From contig LAKY01000049.1 of the NCBI GenBank assembly GCA_000987045.1, positions 101,735 to 150,384 on the forward strand: DNA of 48,650 nucleotides, in the 5' to 3' direction. Below, piece after piece: positions 35,963-45,343 of this stretch. The position numbers and the translations under genes were made by a program. This DNA is from Clostridiales bacterium PH28_bin88 (GTDB lineage: Bacteria; Bacillota; PH28-bin88). How positions within the stretch are numbered: position 1 is the stretch's first letter; the number at the start of each line of letters is the position of its first letter. The notes below the pieces were generated by a model. That model did no database searches, was not told where the DNA came from, and saw only the letters and a list, made by a program, of their open reading frames with translations.

Positions 35963-35991
35963 ACTTTATAATATTCCGCATATCTTGTCAA
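35963..35991 (-). promoter_or_regulatory. Candidate promoter of the activator gene
   Basis: On the minus strand, TTGACA (-35, plus 35986-35991), a 17-base spacer and TAAAGT (-10, plus 35963-35968). The untranslated leader would be about 310 bases. The stretch 35647-36039 is AT-rich and otherwise holds no gene that I can see. Confidence 0.45.
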
Positions 35992-36039
35992 CACGCGATA
36001 ACTGCCGATACGACAACCCGCAACAAGAGGAACAGTGCA

Positions 36040-36058
36040 AAAGGGCACTGAAAGTGCC
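36040..36058 (-). terminator. Intrinsic terminator of the mrp operon
   Basis: On the minus strand, GGCACT-TTC-AGTGCC followed by CTTTTG, beginning two bases after the mrpG stop codon. The stem is short but perfect. Confidence 0.65.
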
Positions 36059-36059
36059 A

Positions 36060-36419
36060 CTATTGATCCTTCTCACCGGGAGGGTTATGTTTTTTGTATT
36101 CATCCAGCACGCTGCCGGGCCACATCTTGACCCCGCTGAAGTAGGCGGCCTTGGTCATCATGTGGGTGGCCACCGGGGAAACCAGGAAGATAAAAGCCGC
36201 CAGGAGCAGCATCTTGACGGCGTACCTGCCGTCATGCCCACCAAAGTACACCACCGCGGCCAGCATGAAGAAAAGGATGCCAAGGGTGCCGGTCAGCCCG
36301 GTGGCGTGCATGCGCCCGTAGGCGTCTCTCAGCCGGACAATCCCCAGGGAACCGCCCAGCACGAACACCAGTCCAACGATAATGGAAAGGCTAGTTACGA
36401 TCTCGGTCAATGATAACAC
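36060..36419 (-). CDS. mrpG: Mrp cation/proton antiporter subunit G
   Basis: 119 residues with three transmembrane helices, MnhG/MrpG family (FVLGGSLGIVRLRDAYGRMHATG). Starts at a GTG and overlaps the end of mrpF by 29 bases. Last gene of the seven-gene mrp operon. The hydrophilic tail is on one side of the membrane. MrpG is required for the complex but has no proton path of its own. Confidence 0.93.
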   Translation of the reverse strand: MLSLTEIVTSLSIIVGLVFVLGGSLGIVRLRDAYGRMHATGLTGTLGILFFMLAAVVYFGGHDGRYAVKMLLLAAFIFLVSPVATHMMTKAAYFSGVKMWPGSVLDEYKKHNPPGEKDQ

Positions 36420-36672
36420 CCTTTACTAGGAATTTGGCCAGGGCGGTAGTGCCCACAAACCCCAGAACGGCCAGCGACAGGACCGCATCCAGGAAGTAGG
36501 GGGTGCCCAGTTTAATGGACAGGACCAGGATGATGGCCATCACGTTGACCGCGATGGTATCCAGGGCCAGGGAACGGTCGGGGATGGTGGGTCCCACCAG
36601 CACCCAGTAAAACAGCAGCGCCACGGACAGTCCCAGCAAGGCCAGGGCCACGTTGGTTACCACGTCCAGCAT
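36391..36672 (-). CDS. mrpF: Mrp antiporter subunit F
   Basis: 93 residues, three helices, MrpF family (VGPTIPDRSLALDTIAVNVM). The start overlaps the mrpE stop, and the end overlaps mrpG. The Asp in PDRSLALD is the family's conserved membrane-embedded acidic residue. Confidence 0.93.
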   Translation of the reverse strand: MLDVVTNVALALLGLSVALLFYWVLVGPTIPDRSLALDTIAVNVMAIILVLSIKLGTPYFLDAVLSLAVLGFVGTTALAKFLVKGVIIDRDRN

Positions 36673-37148
36673 TATTCAAACACCTCCCGGATGCGTGTCT
36701 CAAAGGCCTTCTTGATATCCCGTTTGACGTCCTCGGCGTTCTCGATGTCGATTACGTGTACGTAGATGAACTTGCGGTCCGGGGCGACCTCCATGGTGAT
36801 GGTGCCGGGGGTCAGGGTGATCATGTTGCCCAGGAGGGTAATGCCCCAGTCGCTCTTCAGTTCCAATGGCAGGGCGATGATGCCCGAACGGGTCTTGGGG
36901 TTGGGGCTCAAGACGGTCTTCAGGACCCACCAGTCAGCCTTCAGCAGCTCCCACAGGAAGACCGCCAGCAGCACCAGGAAGGCACCTGCCTTGCGGGTGA
37001 GGGTGTCCACAGGTTTGATTGGCCGGAACATGAGCAGGGCGATAGCCCCCAGCACGTACCCCCAGACCAGGTTGACCAGGTTCACGTCGCCCTTCAGCAG
37101 TGCCCAGACCAGCGCCACTATTAAATTAAACACGGCACGGTTCAGCAT
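36672..37148 (-). CDS. mrpE: Mrp antiporter subunit E
   Basis: 158 residues, MrpE family, with three N-terminal helices and a soluble C-terminal domain: the blocks LVWGYVLGA, NMITLTPGTITMEV and KFIYVHVIDIE are conserved. It follows mrpD after about 125 bases, the only real gap in the operon, which contains a short tandem repeat. It ends at the mrpF start. Confidence 0.93.
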   Translation of the reverse strand: MLNRAVFNLIVALVWALLKGDVNLVNLVWGYVLGAIALLMFRPIKPVDTLTRKAGAFLVLLAVFLWELLKADWWVLKTVLSPNPKTRSGIIALPLELKSDWGITLLGNMITLTPGTITMEVAPDRKFIYVHVIDIENAEDVKRDIKKAFETRIREVFE

Positions 37149-37239
37149 CTTCTCTCACCCCTCGTTACTATTCAGGTAGTCAAACCGCAAGCACGAACAA
37201 GTGTGCCTTCTGCCATACCAGTAAGTCTTCAAATGTTTT

Positions 37240-37290
37240 CGCTGGTTCTCTCATTCTGACTCCTGACTCCTGACTACTGAATCAGGACCG
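37240..37290. repeat. TCAGGAGTCAGGAGTCAG tandem repeat
   Basis: About three imperfect copies of TGACTCC followed by a complementary TGAATCAGG, partly overlapping the 3' end of mrpD, whose last residues it encodes. It is a short variant of the degenerate repeats seen at 3690, 14155 and 45228. Confidence 0.55.
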
Positions 37291-38761
37291 CCTGGATGTA
37301 GTGCTCTGGGTTCATCAACTGCTCCGATGCCGCCAGGGCGATATTCATGATCCACTGGGCGTTGAGGCCCAGGAAGACAGTCAGGGCGATCAGCACCAGC
37401 ACCGGCGGCACCAGCACGAAGTACCCGCTGCCGTGTACCGGGGGGTTGTCCTCCGGGATGCGGCCCCAGTAGACGTAACGGAAAATCTTCATCATGGAGA
37501 AGAGGGTTAAAAAGCTTACCACGATGGCCACAAACACGATACCGTAGCGTCCTTCAGCCAGGCCCGCCTGCATCAGCACGAACTTGCTGAAGAAACCGCT
37601 GAAGGGCGGTACCCCGGCCAGGGAAATACCGGCGATGAGGAAGAGATAAGCCACGATGGGGTGGGTGCCCAGCATGCCGCCCATGCGTTTCAGTTCGGTA
37701 GTACCGGTAATTTTCTCAGTAACCCCGCTCACCAGGAACAGGCAGGACTTGACGATGATGTGGTGCACGATGTAGTAGATGGCGCCGGCGATGGCCAGCG
37801 GGGTGTAAAGACCCAGTCCCATCACCATGTAGCCCACCTGGCTGATGATGTGGTAGGAGAGGATGCGCTTGTAGTCCATCTGGGACAGCGCCCCCAACAC
37901 CCCCAGGAACATGGTGAAGCCGGAGATCCACAGGATGATGTTGTGGGTGAACCCCGGGTCATAGGTAAAAATGAGGGTGAACACCCGGATGGTGGCGTAG
38001 ATCCCCACCTTGGTCAGCATACCGCCGAAGAGGGCGGCCACCGCCGAGGGCGCCACGAAGTACGACCTGGGCAGCCAGAAGTACATGGGGAACAGGCCGC
38101 CCTTCATGCCGAACACCACAAAGAAGGTCATGGCCACCGCTGTGAGGAGCCCCTTCTGGGGCGCCTCGGCCACCTTCACCGCCAGGTCCGCCATGTTGAG
38201 GGTGCCGGTGATGGAATACAGCACCCCTACCGCCAGCAGGAAGAAAACGCCTGACATCATATTGAGCAGCACGTACTTCAGACCCTCGCGGAGCTGGATG
38301 GGCTCGCCTCCCAGCACCAGCAGGATGTACGAAGAGATCAACAGGATCTCGAAGAATACGAACAGGTTAAAAATATCCCCGGTAACAAAAGCCCCGTTGA
38401 TACCCATCATCTGGATCTGCCAGAAGGCGTAGTAAAAACTCTTCTCCCTCCCGGGATCAATGCTGCCGAAGGAAAAGAACAGGGCCACCAGGGAGATGAG
38501 GCCGGAAAGACTCAGCATGATCGCCCCGAAGATGTCCACCGTCAGAACGATGGAAAAGGGGGCGGGGAAATCTCCCACCCGCAACACGAGGATGGGGCCG
38601 TTCAGCGCCAGGTACAGGATCCGGAGAGCCAGCGCCATCATGGCCAGGACGGACAGGCCCGCTATAAACTTCTGAATGCGGACGTGCTTGTAGAAAAACA
38701 GCAGCACAATGCCGGTAACCATGGGGAGCACAACCGGAAATACAATGATGTTGTTATTCAT
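37274..38761 (-). CDS. mrpD: Mrp antiporter subunit D
   Basis: 495 residues, 14 predicted helices, related to complex I subunits NuoM/N. Family blocks: FFEILLISSYILLVLGG with the conserved Glu, FGMKGGLFPMYFWLP with the Lys of the proton path, and LSYHIISQVGYMVMGLG. It carries out proton translocation in the complex. The start overlaps the end of mrpC by 8 bases. The gene is full-length. Confidence 0.95.
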   Translation of the reverse strand: MNNNIIVFPVVLPMVTGIVLLFFYKHVRIQKFIAGLSVLAMMALALRILYLALNGPILVLRVGDFPAPFSIVLTVDIFGAIMLSLSGLISLVALFFSFGSIDPGREKSFYYAFWQIQMMGINGAFVTGDIFNLFVFFEILLISSYILLVLGGEPIQLREGLKYVLLNMMSGVFFLLAVGVLYSITGTLNMADLAVKVAEAPQKGLLTAVAMTFFVVFGMKGGLFPMYFWLPRSYFVAPSAVAALFGGMLTKVGIYATIRVFTLIFTYDPGFTHNIILWISGFTMFLGVLGALSQMDYKRILSYHIISQVGYMVMGLGLYTPLAIAGAIYYIVHHIIVKSCLFLVSGVTEKITGTTELKRMGGMLGTHPIVAYLFLIAGISLAGVPPFSGFFSKFVLMQAGLAEGRYGIVFVAIVVSFLTLFSMMKIFRYVYWGRIPEDNPPVHGSGYFVLVPPVLVLIALTVFLGLNAQWIMNIALAASEQLMNPEHYIQAVLIQ

Positions 38762-39095
38762 TTTCCACTCCCCTTAGTTCGTTGAAGTCGTCGCTCCCCA
38801 GTTCCTGGTACCCGCGGTAGGCCATCACCAGCAAGAAGGCGGTGACACCAAAACCGATGACGATGGCCGTCAGGATCAGGGCCTGGGGGATGGGGTCCAC
38901 AATTGCCCCCACATGTTCTTCACCCAGGAAGGGCGCCGCCCCCCGCTTCAAGAGACCCACTGTCATCAGCATCAGGTTGATCGCGTGGGAGATCAGGGCG
39001 GTGCCCAGGATTACCCGCAGCATGTTCCGTGACAGCATCAGGTAGATGGAGACGGCGAACATCAGGCCGATCACTACAGACATCAGCAGTTCCAC
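38754..39095 (-). CDS. mrpC: Mrp antiporter subunit C
   Basis: 113 residues, three helices, NuoK-like. Conserved LGTALISHAINLMLMTVG and IPQALILTAIVIGFGVTAFLL, with the membrane Glu replaced as usual in MrpC. Starts at GTG where mrpB stops; overlaps mrpD by 8 bases. Confidence 0.94.
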   Translation of the reverse strand: MELLMSVVIGLMFAVSIYLMLSRNMLRVILGTALISHAINLMLMTVGLLKRGAAPFLGEEHVGAIVDPIPQALILTAIVIGFGVTAFLLVMAYRGYQELGSDDFNELRGVENE

Positions 39096-39517
39096 TAGCG
39101 CTCGCCCCCGATCATGGAAATTATCGTCAGGGTGCCGCCCACCACCACCAGGTAAACGCCGAAGTCAAAGATGGCGGCGGTGGTCAGTTCCAGTTCCCCG
39201 AAGAAAGGCAGGTGGACCATCGTAAAGGTATGGTTCATGAAGAGTTCGTTCCAGAACATGGTGCCCAAGCCCGTACCTACCGCAAAGGTCAGTCCCAGGG
39301 CTACCACCTTCAGGTAGTCCACGGGGAAAGCCTTCTTGACGAATTCCAGGCTGAAGGCCATGTAAAGGGCCACCACCGCCGCCGAACTCATCAGCCCGGC
39401 GATGAACCCCCCGCCCGGCTCGTTGTGGCCGCGGCCGTAAAGAAAGAAAGAAAACACCATGATCACATACAGCGCCTGCCGGGCGATGGTGCGTAAAATA
39501 ACTTGTTCAGGGTTCAC
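39095..39517 (-). CDS. mrpB: Mrp antiporter subunit B
   Basis: 140 residues, four helices, MnhB family: FFLYGRGHNEPGGGFIAGL is the diagnostic block. It overlaps mrpA by 4 bases at its start, and mrpC begins at its stop. Confidence 0.94.
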   Translation of the reverse strand: MNPEQVILRTIARQALYVIMVFSFFLYGRGHNEPGGGFIAGLMSSAAVVALYMAFSLEFVKKAFPVDYLKVVALGLTFAVGTGLGTMFWNELFMNHTFTMVHLPFFGELELTTAAIFDFGVYLVVVGGTLTIISMIGGER

Positions 39518-41889
39518 TGTTCTCTACCCCGCTTTCCCAGGCGAAGTTTGATGAGGGCGTAGACGCTGAAGGCCGCCACCGAAACCACGGTGATCTCGCC
39601 CATGGTATCATAACCCCGGAAGTCCACCAGGATGACGTTGACGATGTTGTGGGCGCCGCCGAGGGGCAAACTGTTTTCTACGTAGTACTTGGAGATGGGC
39701 TCGAACAGCCGGGTGGCATTCCCGGAGATCAAAAGGAGCGTAACCAGCAGCCCGCTGGCCGCCGCCACCACGACGTTGATCAGCTTCTCACCTTTGGAGA
39801 CCAACACTTTCTTGATCTCCGGCAGGTGGGCGAAGGCCAACAGGTACAGGGCCAGGGACACCGCCTCCACGATGAGCTGGGTGAGGGCCAGGTCCGGCGC
39901 CCGGAAGAGGATGAAGAACAGCACCACCATCATCCCCACCGCGCCCAAGGACATAATCATCGTTAACCGGGTAGGCAGCCACAAGAGCGCCAGGGACGCC
40001 ACCACCATCACACCCGCCAGCACGTACTCATAGCCAGTCACCGGCGACAGGTCCAGCCCGGTCAGTTTCACACCGCCCTTGGCGAAAAGGGTGTAGCCCA
40101 CCGACAGCACGAACCAGCCCATGATAAACACCAGGTAGTCCCGGAGGTAGCCGGTCATGTGCACCCGGGTAATCCAGGCCGCCGAGTCGTTTAGTGCCCT
40201 CAAGGACCAGTCGTAGATCACGTTCAGGTTGAAGCGGGCGTTCTGCACCGCCTCCACGAAACGGCGGGTAGCCTCGAACCTGGCAAATCCCAGGGCGCCC
40301 AACAGCACCACCACCGCGCTCATGAAAAGGGGCATGCTGAACCCGTGGAAAAGGGCCAACTCCACCTCCACGTGGCCGCCCCAGGCCCCGGCGGCAGCCG
40401 GCTCCACCAGGGAGTGAGCCACCAGCCCGGGAAACAGGCCGATGATCAGGGTAAGGCTGGACAGCAGCAGCGCCGGCAGCACCATCCCCCAGGGGTCGCC
40501 GTGGGGAGCGAACCCGTGCCCGCCGTGCCCGTGGCCACCGTGGCCACCGGTGTCATGGCCGTGGCTGCCGGGTTTCCGCCGCTCACCGAAGAACACCCTA
40601 AAGATCATTACCATGCTGTAGACAAAGGTGAAGATGCTGCCCACCACCGCCAGCAGTGGGAACAGCCATGCCGTCCAGGCTGCCCCCCCCGTGTGCAGCG
40701 AGGCCTCAAAGAAGATCTCTTTGCTGATAAACCCGTTAAAGGGCGGTAGTCCAGCCGAGGCGAAAGCCGCCAAACCCATGACCAGGGCGGTGAACGGCAG
40801 GCCCTTGGCCAGCCCGCCCAGGTGGTCCACGTCGCGGGTGCCGGTCTCGTGGTCTACGATGCCGGTTGCCAGGAACATGCTGCCCTTAAAGGTGGCGTGG
40901 TTCAGGATGTGGAATACCGCCCCAACCATGGCCAGCGGGTGATTGAAGCCGATCAGCGCGGTCACCAGGCCCAACTGGCTGATGGTGGAGAAGGCCAGCA
41001 TGGCCTTCATGTCCCGCTGCCGTATTGCCATAAAGGAACCGTAGGCCAAGGTGCCCAGGCCCACCAGGGAAACGATGTAGAACCAGTAGGGGGTGCCGCC
41101 CAGGGCAGGCGTCAAGCGCGCCATCAGGTAGATACCGGCCTTAACCATGGTAGCGGAGTGCAGGTAGGCGCTGATGGGTGTCGGCGCCTCCATGGCGTTG
41201 GGCAGCCAGATGTGGAACGGGAACTGGGCCGACTTGGTGAAGGCGCCCAGGAGCACCAGGATCAAGATCGGAATGTAATAAGGGCTGGTGATTAGCTTGT
41301 CCACCCGGGCGATAATCTCCCGCACCTCAAAGGTGCCGGTGACCAGGTAGATGAGGATGAACCCGGCAATCATGGCCAACCCGCCGAAGACGGTGATGAG
41401 AAGCGACTTTAACGCGCCGTACTTGGACTCCTCCCGGTAGAACCAGAACCCGATCAGCAGGAAGGAAGACAGGCTGGTCAGTTCCCAGAACACGTAAATC
41501 GCAATGAGGTTGGCGGAGTTGACCACGCCCAGCATGGCGCCCATGAACAGGAGGATATAGACATAAAAGTTACCCAGGGCCTCCCCCCGGCCCAGGTAGC
41601 CGATGGAATAAACCGTGATCAAAAAGCCAATGCCGGTAATCAAAAGGCTGAACAGCAGGGCGAGTCCATCCAGGTATAGCGAGAAATCAATGTCCAAAGA
41701 AGGGATCCAGGCGTAGTTGACGGTAACGGCGGTGCCGCCCGCAACCTGTGGGATAAACGCGGCGAACCGGATGAAAAGCAGTAACGGCAGGACCGCCACC
41801 AGCCAGCCGATGTGCCGTTTAAAAATAGGAAGCAACAGGGGTAACAGGAAGGCCAGGATAAATGGTGATAACACCGCCAAGGCGAGCAA
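39514..41889 (-). CDS. mrpA: Mrp antiporter subunit A with His-rich loop
   Basis: About 791 residues from TTG 41889, which follows AAAGGGGG and gives a normal hydrophobic N-terminus; an ATG at 41988 has no ribosome site. NuoL-like N-terminal part (FWELTSLSSFLLIGFW; KSAQFPFHIWLPNAMEAPTP) plus the C-terminal MrpA/MbhD-E-like domains (FRAPDLALTQLIVEAVSLAL; DFRGYDTMGEITVV). A loop encoded near 40493-40576 is very rich in His and Gly (GSHGHDTGGHGGHGHGGHG), not usual for the family. Mrp complexes exchange Na+ or K+ for H+ and protect against alkali and sodium. First gene of the operon. Confidence 0.93.
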   Translation of the reverse strand: MLALAVLSPFILAFLLPLLLPIFKRHIGWLVAVLPLLLFIRFAAFIPQVAGGTAVTVNYAWIPSLDIDFSLYLDGLALLFSLLITGIGFLITVYSIGYLGRGEALGNFYVYILLFMGAMLGVVNSANLIAIYVFWELTSLSSFLLIGFWFYREESKYGALKSLLITVFGGLAMIAGFILIYLVTGTFEVREIIARVDKLITSPYYIPILILVLLGAFTKSAQFPFHIWLPNAMEAPTPISAYLHSATMVKAGIYLMARLTPALGGTPYWFYIVSLVGLGTLAYGSFMAIRQRDMKAMLAFSTISQLGLVTALIGFNHPLAMVGAVFHILNHATFKGSMFLATGIVDHETGTRDVDHLGGLAKGLPFTALVMGLAAFASAGLPPFNGFISKEIFFEASLHTGGAAWTAWLFPLLAVVGSIFTFVYSMVMIFRVFFGERRKPGSHGHDTGGHGGHGHGGHGFAPHGDPWGMVLPALLLSSLTLIIGLFPGLVAHSLVEPAAAGAWGGHVEVELALFHGFSMPLFMSAVVVLLGALGFARFEATRRFVEAVQNARFNLNVIYDWSLRALNDSAAWITRVHMTGYLRDYLVFIMGWFVLSVGYTLFAKGGVKLTGLDLSPVTGYEYVLAGVMVVASLALLWLPTRLTMIMSLGAVGMMVVLFFILFRAPDLALTQLIVEAVSLALYLLAFAHLPEIKKVLVSKGEKLINVVVAAASGLLVTLLLISGNATRLFEPISKYYVENSLPLGGAHNIVNVILVDFRGYDTMGEITVVSVAAFSVYALIKLRLGKRGREQ

Positions 41890-42014
41890 GCGGATGCCCC
41901 CTTTCCAAGAATGCCGTTTTGCGGCCCGAAATCCGCCAATATAACGCCTACAGATCACCGCACCCTTCAATTTTACGTATTTTGACATGGATCTGTCAAG
42001 GTTCGATTACAGAT

Positions 42015-42036
42015 GTATAACGTATACTTGTTATAA
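42015..42036. promoter_or_regulatory. Palindrome TATAAC-N8-GTTATA upstream of mrpA
   Basis: An AT-rich inverted repeat about 130 bases before the mrpA start, within 41890-42091, which otherwise holds no gene. It likely overlaps the promoter; no single -35/-10 pair stands out. It could bind a regulator of the mrp operon. Confidence 0.4.
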
Positions 42037-42091
42037 GGAAATAAATGAAGCACTGAAGCCACCCGTTTGGCAAAAAGTTATGGATCATCAT

Positions 42092-42625
42092 TTATATTTC
42101 AAATATCACTCCCAGAACTCCCGCAACTATGATTAAAAGGATGGGGTGGGTCTTGAAGCGTACCGCCGCCACCAGGGCCGCCAGCAGGATGCCCACGGCC
42201 AACGACCCGTGCAGGGCCGTGCGAGCCACAGTAAAGGCCGCCACGGAGATGAGGACAACCACCATGGGCCGGATACCTTGCAAGACTGCCCGCACCACCG
42301 GCATGTCCTGAAAATGCTTGAGGAACCGGGCGATGATCAGGATAATAATCCCCGACGGGGTGACGAGGCCGGCGGTAGCTGCCAGCGCCCCCCAAAAACC
42401 CGCGGCGTGATACCCGGCGTAGGTGGCCAGGTTGATGGCGATAGGCCCCGGGGTCATCTCCGCTACTGTCAGCATGTCCAGCATCTGTTCCGCGGTAATC
42501 CACCCGTGCACTGTCACCAGTTCTTTCTGAAACAGCGGGATCATGGCGTAGCCCCCGCCGATGGTAAACAGGCTGATCCGGAAGAAGGTAAGAAACAGTT
42601 CAAGGACTACCGGCACCTTTGGCAC
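42092..42625 (-). CDS. Chromate transporter family half-protein (second half)
   Basis: 177 residues, five to six helices, one ChrA domain. Motifs FFRISLFTIGGGYAMIPLFQKE and AEMTPGPIAINLATYAGY, typical of the CHR family. With the upstream gene it forms a short-chain pair that together equal one long-chain ChrA. It starts at GTG 42625, overlapping the upstream gene by 26 bases. CHR proteins export chromate by proton symport in some bacteria; a role with another anion is possible here. Confidence 0.9.
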   Translation of the reverse strand: MPKVPVVLELFLTFFRISLFTIGGGYAMIPLFQKELVTVHGWITAEQMLDMLTVAEMTPGPIAINLATYAGYHAAGFWGALAATAGLVTPSGIIILIIARFLKHFQDMPVVRAVLQGIRPMVVVLISVAAFTVARTALHGSLAVGILLAALVAAVRFKTHPILLIIVAGVLGVIFEI

Positions 42626-43214
42626 CCCCCTGCTTGCCGGCCTCTGCCCCGGGCTTCAGCCATATTGCCCCTGCCGCCCCGCCGGCCAGGATAACCAAGA
42701 TAGGATCCAGTTTCAACCACAGCACCGCCAGTAACCCGGCCACGGCGACCATCACCTGTTTCCGCCCTTTTAACGCCTTCCGCCCGGTAGAGTACGCGGC
42801 GCCAAACAGCAGGGCGACTACCGCCGGCTGTGCTCCCTCAAAAAAGGAGGTTACCACGGCATACTCCCGGAAGCGGGGCAAGAAAGTAGCGATAGCAGTA
42901 ATGATCAGGAAGGACGGCAGCCCCGCCCCCAGGGCGGCCACCGCCGCGCCCGGTAACCCGGCGACCCGGTACCCCACGTAAAGGGCCATGTTGATGGCCA
43001 GCACCCCGGGTGTGGACTGGGCGACCGCGGTGGTGTCCAGAAACTGTTCTTCGTCCAGCCAGCGACGCCCCACCACCACCTCCCGCTCGATGAGGGGGAG
43101 CATGGCGTAGCCACCCCCGATGGTGAAGGCCCCGATGCGGAAAAAACTAAAAAACAGGCGCCAGAACAGGAAACGTTCCTGTTCAGCACCTGCCAGGTTG
43201 TTGTTTGGCACCAT
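42600..43214 (-). CDS. Chromate transporter family half-protein (first half)
   Basis: About 204 residues, one ChrA domain: FFSFFRIGAFTIGGGYAMLPLIERE and AQSTPGVLAINMALYVGY. Paralogous to the downstream half. The ATG at 43214 is placed by CGGAG; a GTG and another ATG lie 1-3 codons upstream. The C-terminus is Gly/Ala/Lys-rich. It lies 21 bases downstream of prmC and may be read from the same transcript. Confidence 0.9.
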   Translation of the reverse strand: MVPNNNLAGAEQERFLFWRLFFSFFRIGAFTIGGGYAMLPLIEREVVVGRRWLDEEQFLDTTAVAQSTPGVLAINMALYVGYRVAGLPGAAVAALGAGLPSFLIITAIATFLPRFREYAVVTSFFEGAQPAVVALLFGAAYSTGRKALKGRKQVMVAVAGLLAVLWLKLDPILVILAGGAAGAIWLKPGAEAGKQGGAKGAGSP

Positions 43215-43235
43215 TGACATCACTCCGAAGTCCCA

Positions 43236-44141
43236 TTATATCTTGCGGGCGATGACTACCCGGTCCCGCCCGGCATAGTCCTGCCTGATGCAGGCCTTCT
43301 CGAAGCACCCGGCGGAACTGATCAGTTCTACCACCGGGGGTCCCTGGTTCCATCCCACTTCCACGGCCAGGTAGCCCCCGCTGCGCAAGGCCCGGCAAGC
43401 CTGGGGAACCAGGCGCCGGTAAACCTCCACCCCGTCTTCTCCCCCATCCAGAGCGGCACAGGGCTCAAAGGCCAGTTCGGGAGCCAGTCCCGCCAGCTCC
43501 CCGGTGGGGATGTAGGGCGGGTTGGAGACGACTACATCGAATAACGGGTTCGCCACACGCGGGGAAATCTCCTGCTTTTTTTTTGTGAGGAGGAAGGGTT
43601 CCAGGAGGTCACCATGAACAAACGTAACGTCCACGCCGTTGCGGTTGGCGTTGGTACGGGCCAGTTCCAGGGCTTCATCCGACAGGTCGACCGCCCACAC
43701 CCGGCTGCCCTCCGGGAGGTAGTGGGCAAGGCTGATGGCGATGGCACCGCTGCCGGTACCCACGTCCACCACGCTCCATGGCCCTTGTTCCCGGCCAGCC
43801 AGTTCCAGCACCGCTTCCACCAGCACCTCGGTATCCGCCCTGGGAATCAGCACCGCCGGGGTGACCAGGAAATCCAGGGACATGAATTCCTGGTGACCGG
43901 TCAGGTACTGGAGGGGATAACCGCCGGCCCGCTTCTCGACCATCTCGATATAACGGAGATAGCCGGCCGGAGTGATGGGTTCCGCCAGGCGGACCAGGAG
44001 GCCGGCCCGCGTCCATCCGTACGTTGCGGCCAGCAACACCTCCGCCTCCAGGCGGGCGGGCCCGACGCCTGCCTGGGCCAACCGGGCTGCCCCCCGGCGG
44101 AGCGCCTCTCCCAGGGTGGCAGGTGGAATTACGGCAGGCAA
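43236..44141 (-). CDS. prmC: Peptide chain release factor N5-glutamine methyltransferase
   Basis: 301 residues. It methylates the Gln of the GGQ motif in release factors. SAM-binding DVGTGSGAIAISLA and the catalytic NPPY in VVSNPPYIPTGEL, plus the family block PRADTEVLVEAVLE. A Lys-rich insert (LLTKKKQEI) precedes the NPPY strand and is longer than usual. It starts at TTG 1 base after the prfA stop, so the substrate and its modifying enzyme are co-expressed. In related genomes sua5 follows; here an accessory region intervenes. Confidence 0.95.
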   Translation of the reverse strand: MPAVIPPATLGEALRRGAARLAQAGVGPARLEAEVLLAATYGWTRAGLLVRLAEPITPAGYLRYIEMVEKRAGGYPLQYLTGHQEFMSLDFLVTPAVLIPRADTEVLVEAVLELAGREQGPWSVVDVGTGSGAIAISLAHYLPEGSRVWAVDLSDEALELARTNANRNGVDVTFVHGDLLEPFLLTKKKQEISPRVANPLFDVVVSNPPYIPTGELAGLAPELAFEPCAALDGGEDGVEVYRRLVPQACRALRSGGYLAVEVGWNQGPPVVELISSAGCFEKACIRQDYAGRDRVVIARKI

Positions 44142-44142
44142 A

Positions 44143-45213
44143 TTACTCCACCCTCTTCAGTTTCTCAGCCTGCTCGGTGGTTACCAGGGCCTGGATGATC
44201 TCGTCCAATTCGCCCTGCAACACCATTTCCAGCTTGTGCAAGGTCAGCCCGATCCGGTGATCGGTTACGCGGCCCTGGGGAAAGTTGTAGGTGCGGATAC
44301 GCTCGCTGCGGTCACCGCTTCCCACCATGGAACGCCGGGCGCTGGCCAGCTCGCCGTGCTGTTCCGCTTCAGCCTTTTCCAGCAGGCGGGCGCGCAGCAC
44401 CTTCATGGCCTTGTCCTTGTTCTTGTGCTGGGACTTTTCGTCCTGGCAGGATACCACGATCCCCGAAGGCAAGTGGGTGATCCGCACCGCCGACTGGGTG
44501 GTGTTTACCGACTGCCCACCATGGCCGCTGGCACAGAAGACGTCGATACGGATGTCGTCGGGGTTGATCTGCACGTCCACCTCTTCCGCCTCAGGCAGTA
44601 CCGCCACAGTAGCGGCAGAGGTGTGGATGCGGCCGCTGGACTCGGTGTCGGGCACCCGCTGCACCCGGTGCACCCCGCTTTCAAACTTGAGCTGGCTGTA
44701 CGCTCCCTGGCCGCTGACCTCGAAGATAATCTCCTTGAACCCTCCCAGGTCGGTGGGGTTGCCATCAATCACGTCCACCTTCCAGCGGCGTTTTTCGGCG
44801 TAACGGGCATACATGCGGAAAAGGTCACCGGCAAACAGCGCGGCCTCCTCACCACCGGTACCCGCACGGATTTCCATGATGACGTCTTTGTCGTCGTTGG
44901 GGTCTTTCGGCAACAGGAGGATTTTCAGCCGTTGGCCCAGTTCGGCCTCCCGCTGTTCCAGTTCCGCCAATTCCGCGGCCACCATCTCCCGGAAATCCGG
45001 ATCCAGTTTGTCTTCCAGGAGGAGTTTGGCGTCCTCTTTCTCCCGCACCACCCGCTTGTATTCCCTGAAGGTAGTCACTATATCTGTCAGGCCGGCATGG
45101 GCCTTGGCATGTTTTTGGTACAGGGAAGGTTCCGAGATGACCCCGGGATCCGCCAACAGGCTGCCCAGTTCTTCGTACTTTTCCTCGATTTGCTGTAATT
45201 TTTCAAACATCAT
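44143..45213 (-). CDS. prfA: Peptide chain release factor 1
   Basis: 356 residues, full length. GGQ motif in [13 protein letters not shown], which enters the peptidyl-transferase centre; the stop-codon recognition PxT region lies in the middle ([15 protein letters not shown] precedes the GGQ domain). ATGATG start after GGAGGTG. First gene of the prfA-prmC pair. Confidence 0.97.
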   Translation of the reverse strand: MMFEKLQQIEEKYEELGSLLADPGVISEPSLYQKHAKAHAGLTDIVTTFREYKRVVREKEDAKLLLEDKLDPDFREMVAAELAELEQREAELGQRLKILLLPKDPNDDKDVIMEIRAGTGGEEAALFAGDLFRMYARYAEKRRWKVDVIDGNPTDLGGFKEIIFEVSGQGAYSQLKFESGVHRVQRVPDTESSGRIHTSAATVAVLPEAEEVDVQINPDDIRIDVFCASGHGGQSVNTTQSAVRITHLPSGIVVSCQDEKSQHKNKDKAMKVLRARLLEKAEAEQHGELASARRSMVGSGDRSERIRTYNFPQGRVTDHRIGLTLHKLEMVLQGELDEIIQALVTTEQAEKLKRVE

Positions 45214-45227
45214 ATATCACCTCCGGA

Positions 45228-45343
45228 TTAGTTGCTGGTGACTGGTTGCTAGATTCCAGGTTGCTCACGGTAATAACTAAAAGTAAGATTACCAAATTAT
45301 ATATTAATTAAGCCTTAAGTTCTAATAATTTAACGATTGTCAA
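45228..45343 (-). promoter_or_regulatory. AT-rich region with candidate prfA promoters
   Basis: On the minus strand, TTGACA (plus 45338-45343) and, separately, TATAAT (plus 45296-45301); they are too far apart to be one promoter, so one of the two is likely used with a weaker partner box. The end next to prfA (45228-45262) contains short TAGCAACC/GGTTGCTC repeats. Confidence 0.4.

Noticed and set aside
36060..41889. Membrane-bound hydrogenase or complex I-like operon
   Set aside because: Subunits resemble Nuo/Mbh parts but no hydrogenase or Nuo peripheral subunits are present; the seven-gene A-G order is that of an Mrp antiporter.
43972..45198. A 408-codon plus-strand open frame opposite prfA/prmC
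   Set aside because: Antisense of two clear housekeeping genes; composition is the His/Gly/Gln-rich bias typical of shadow frames.
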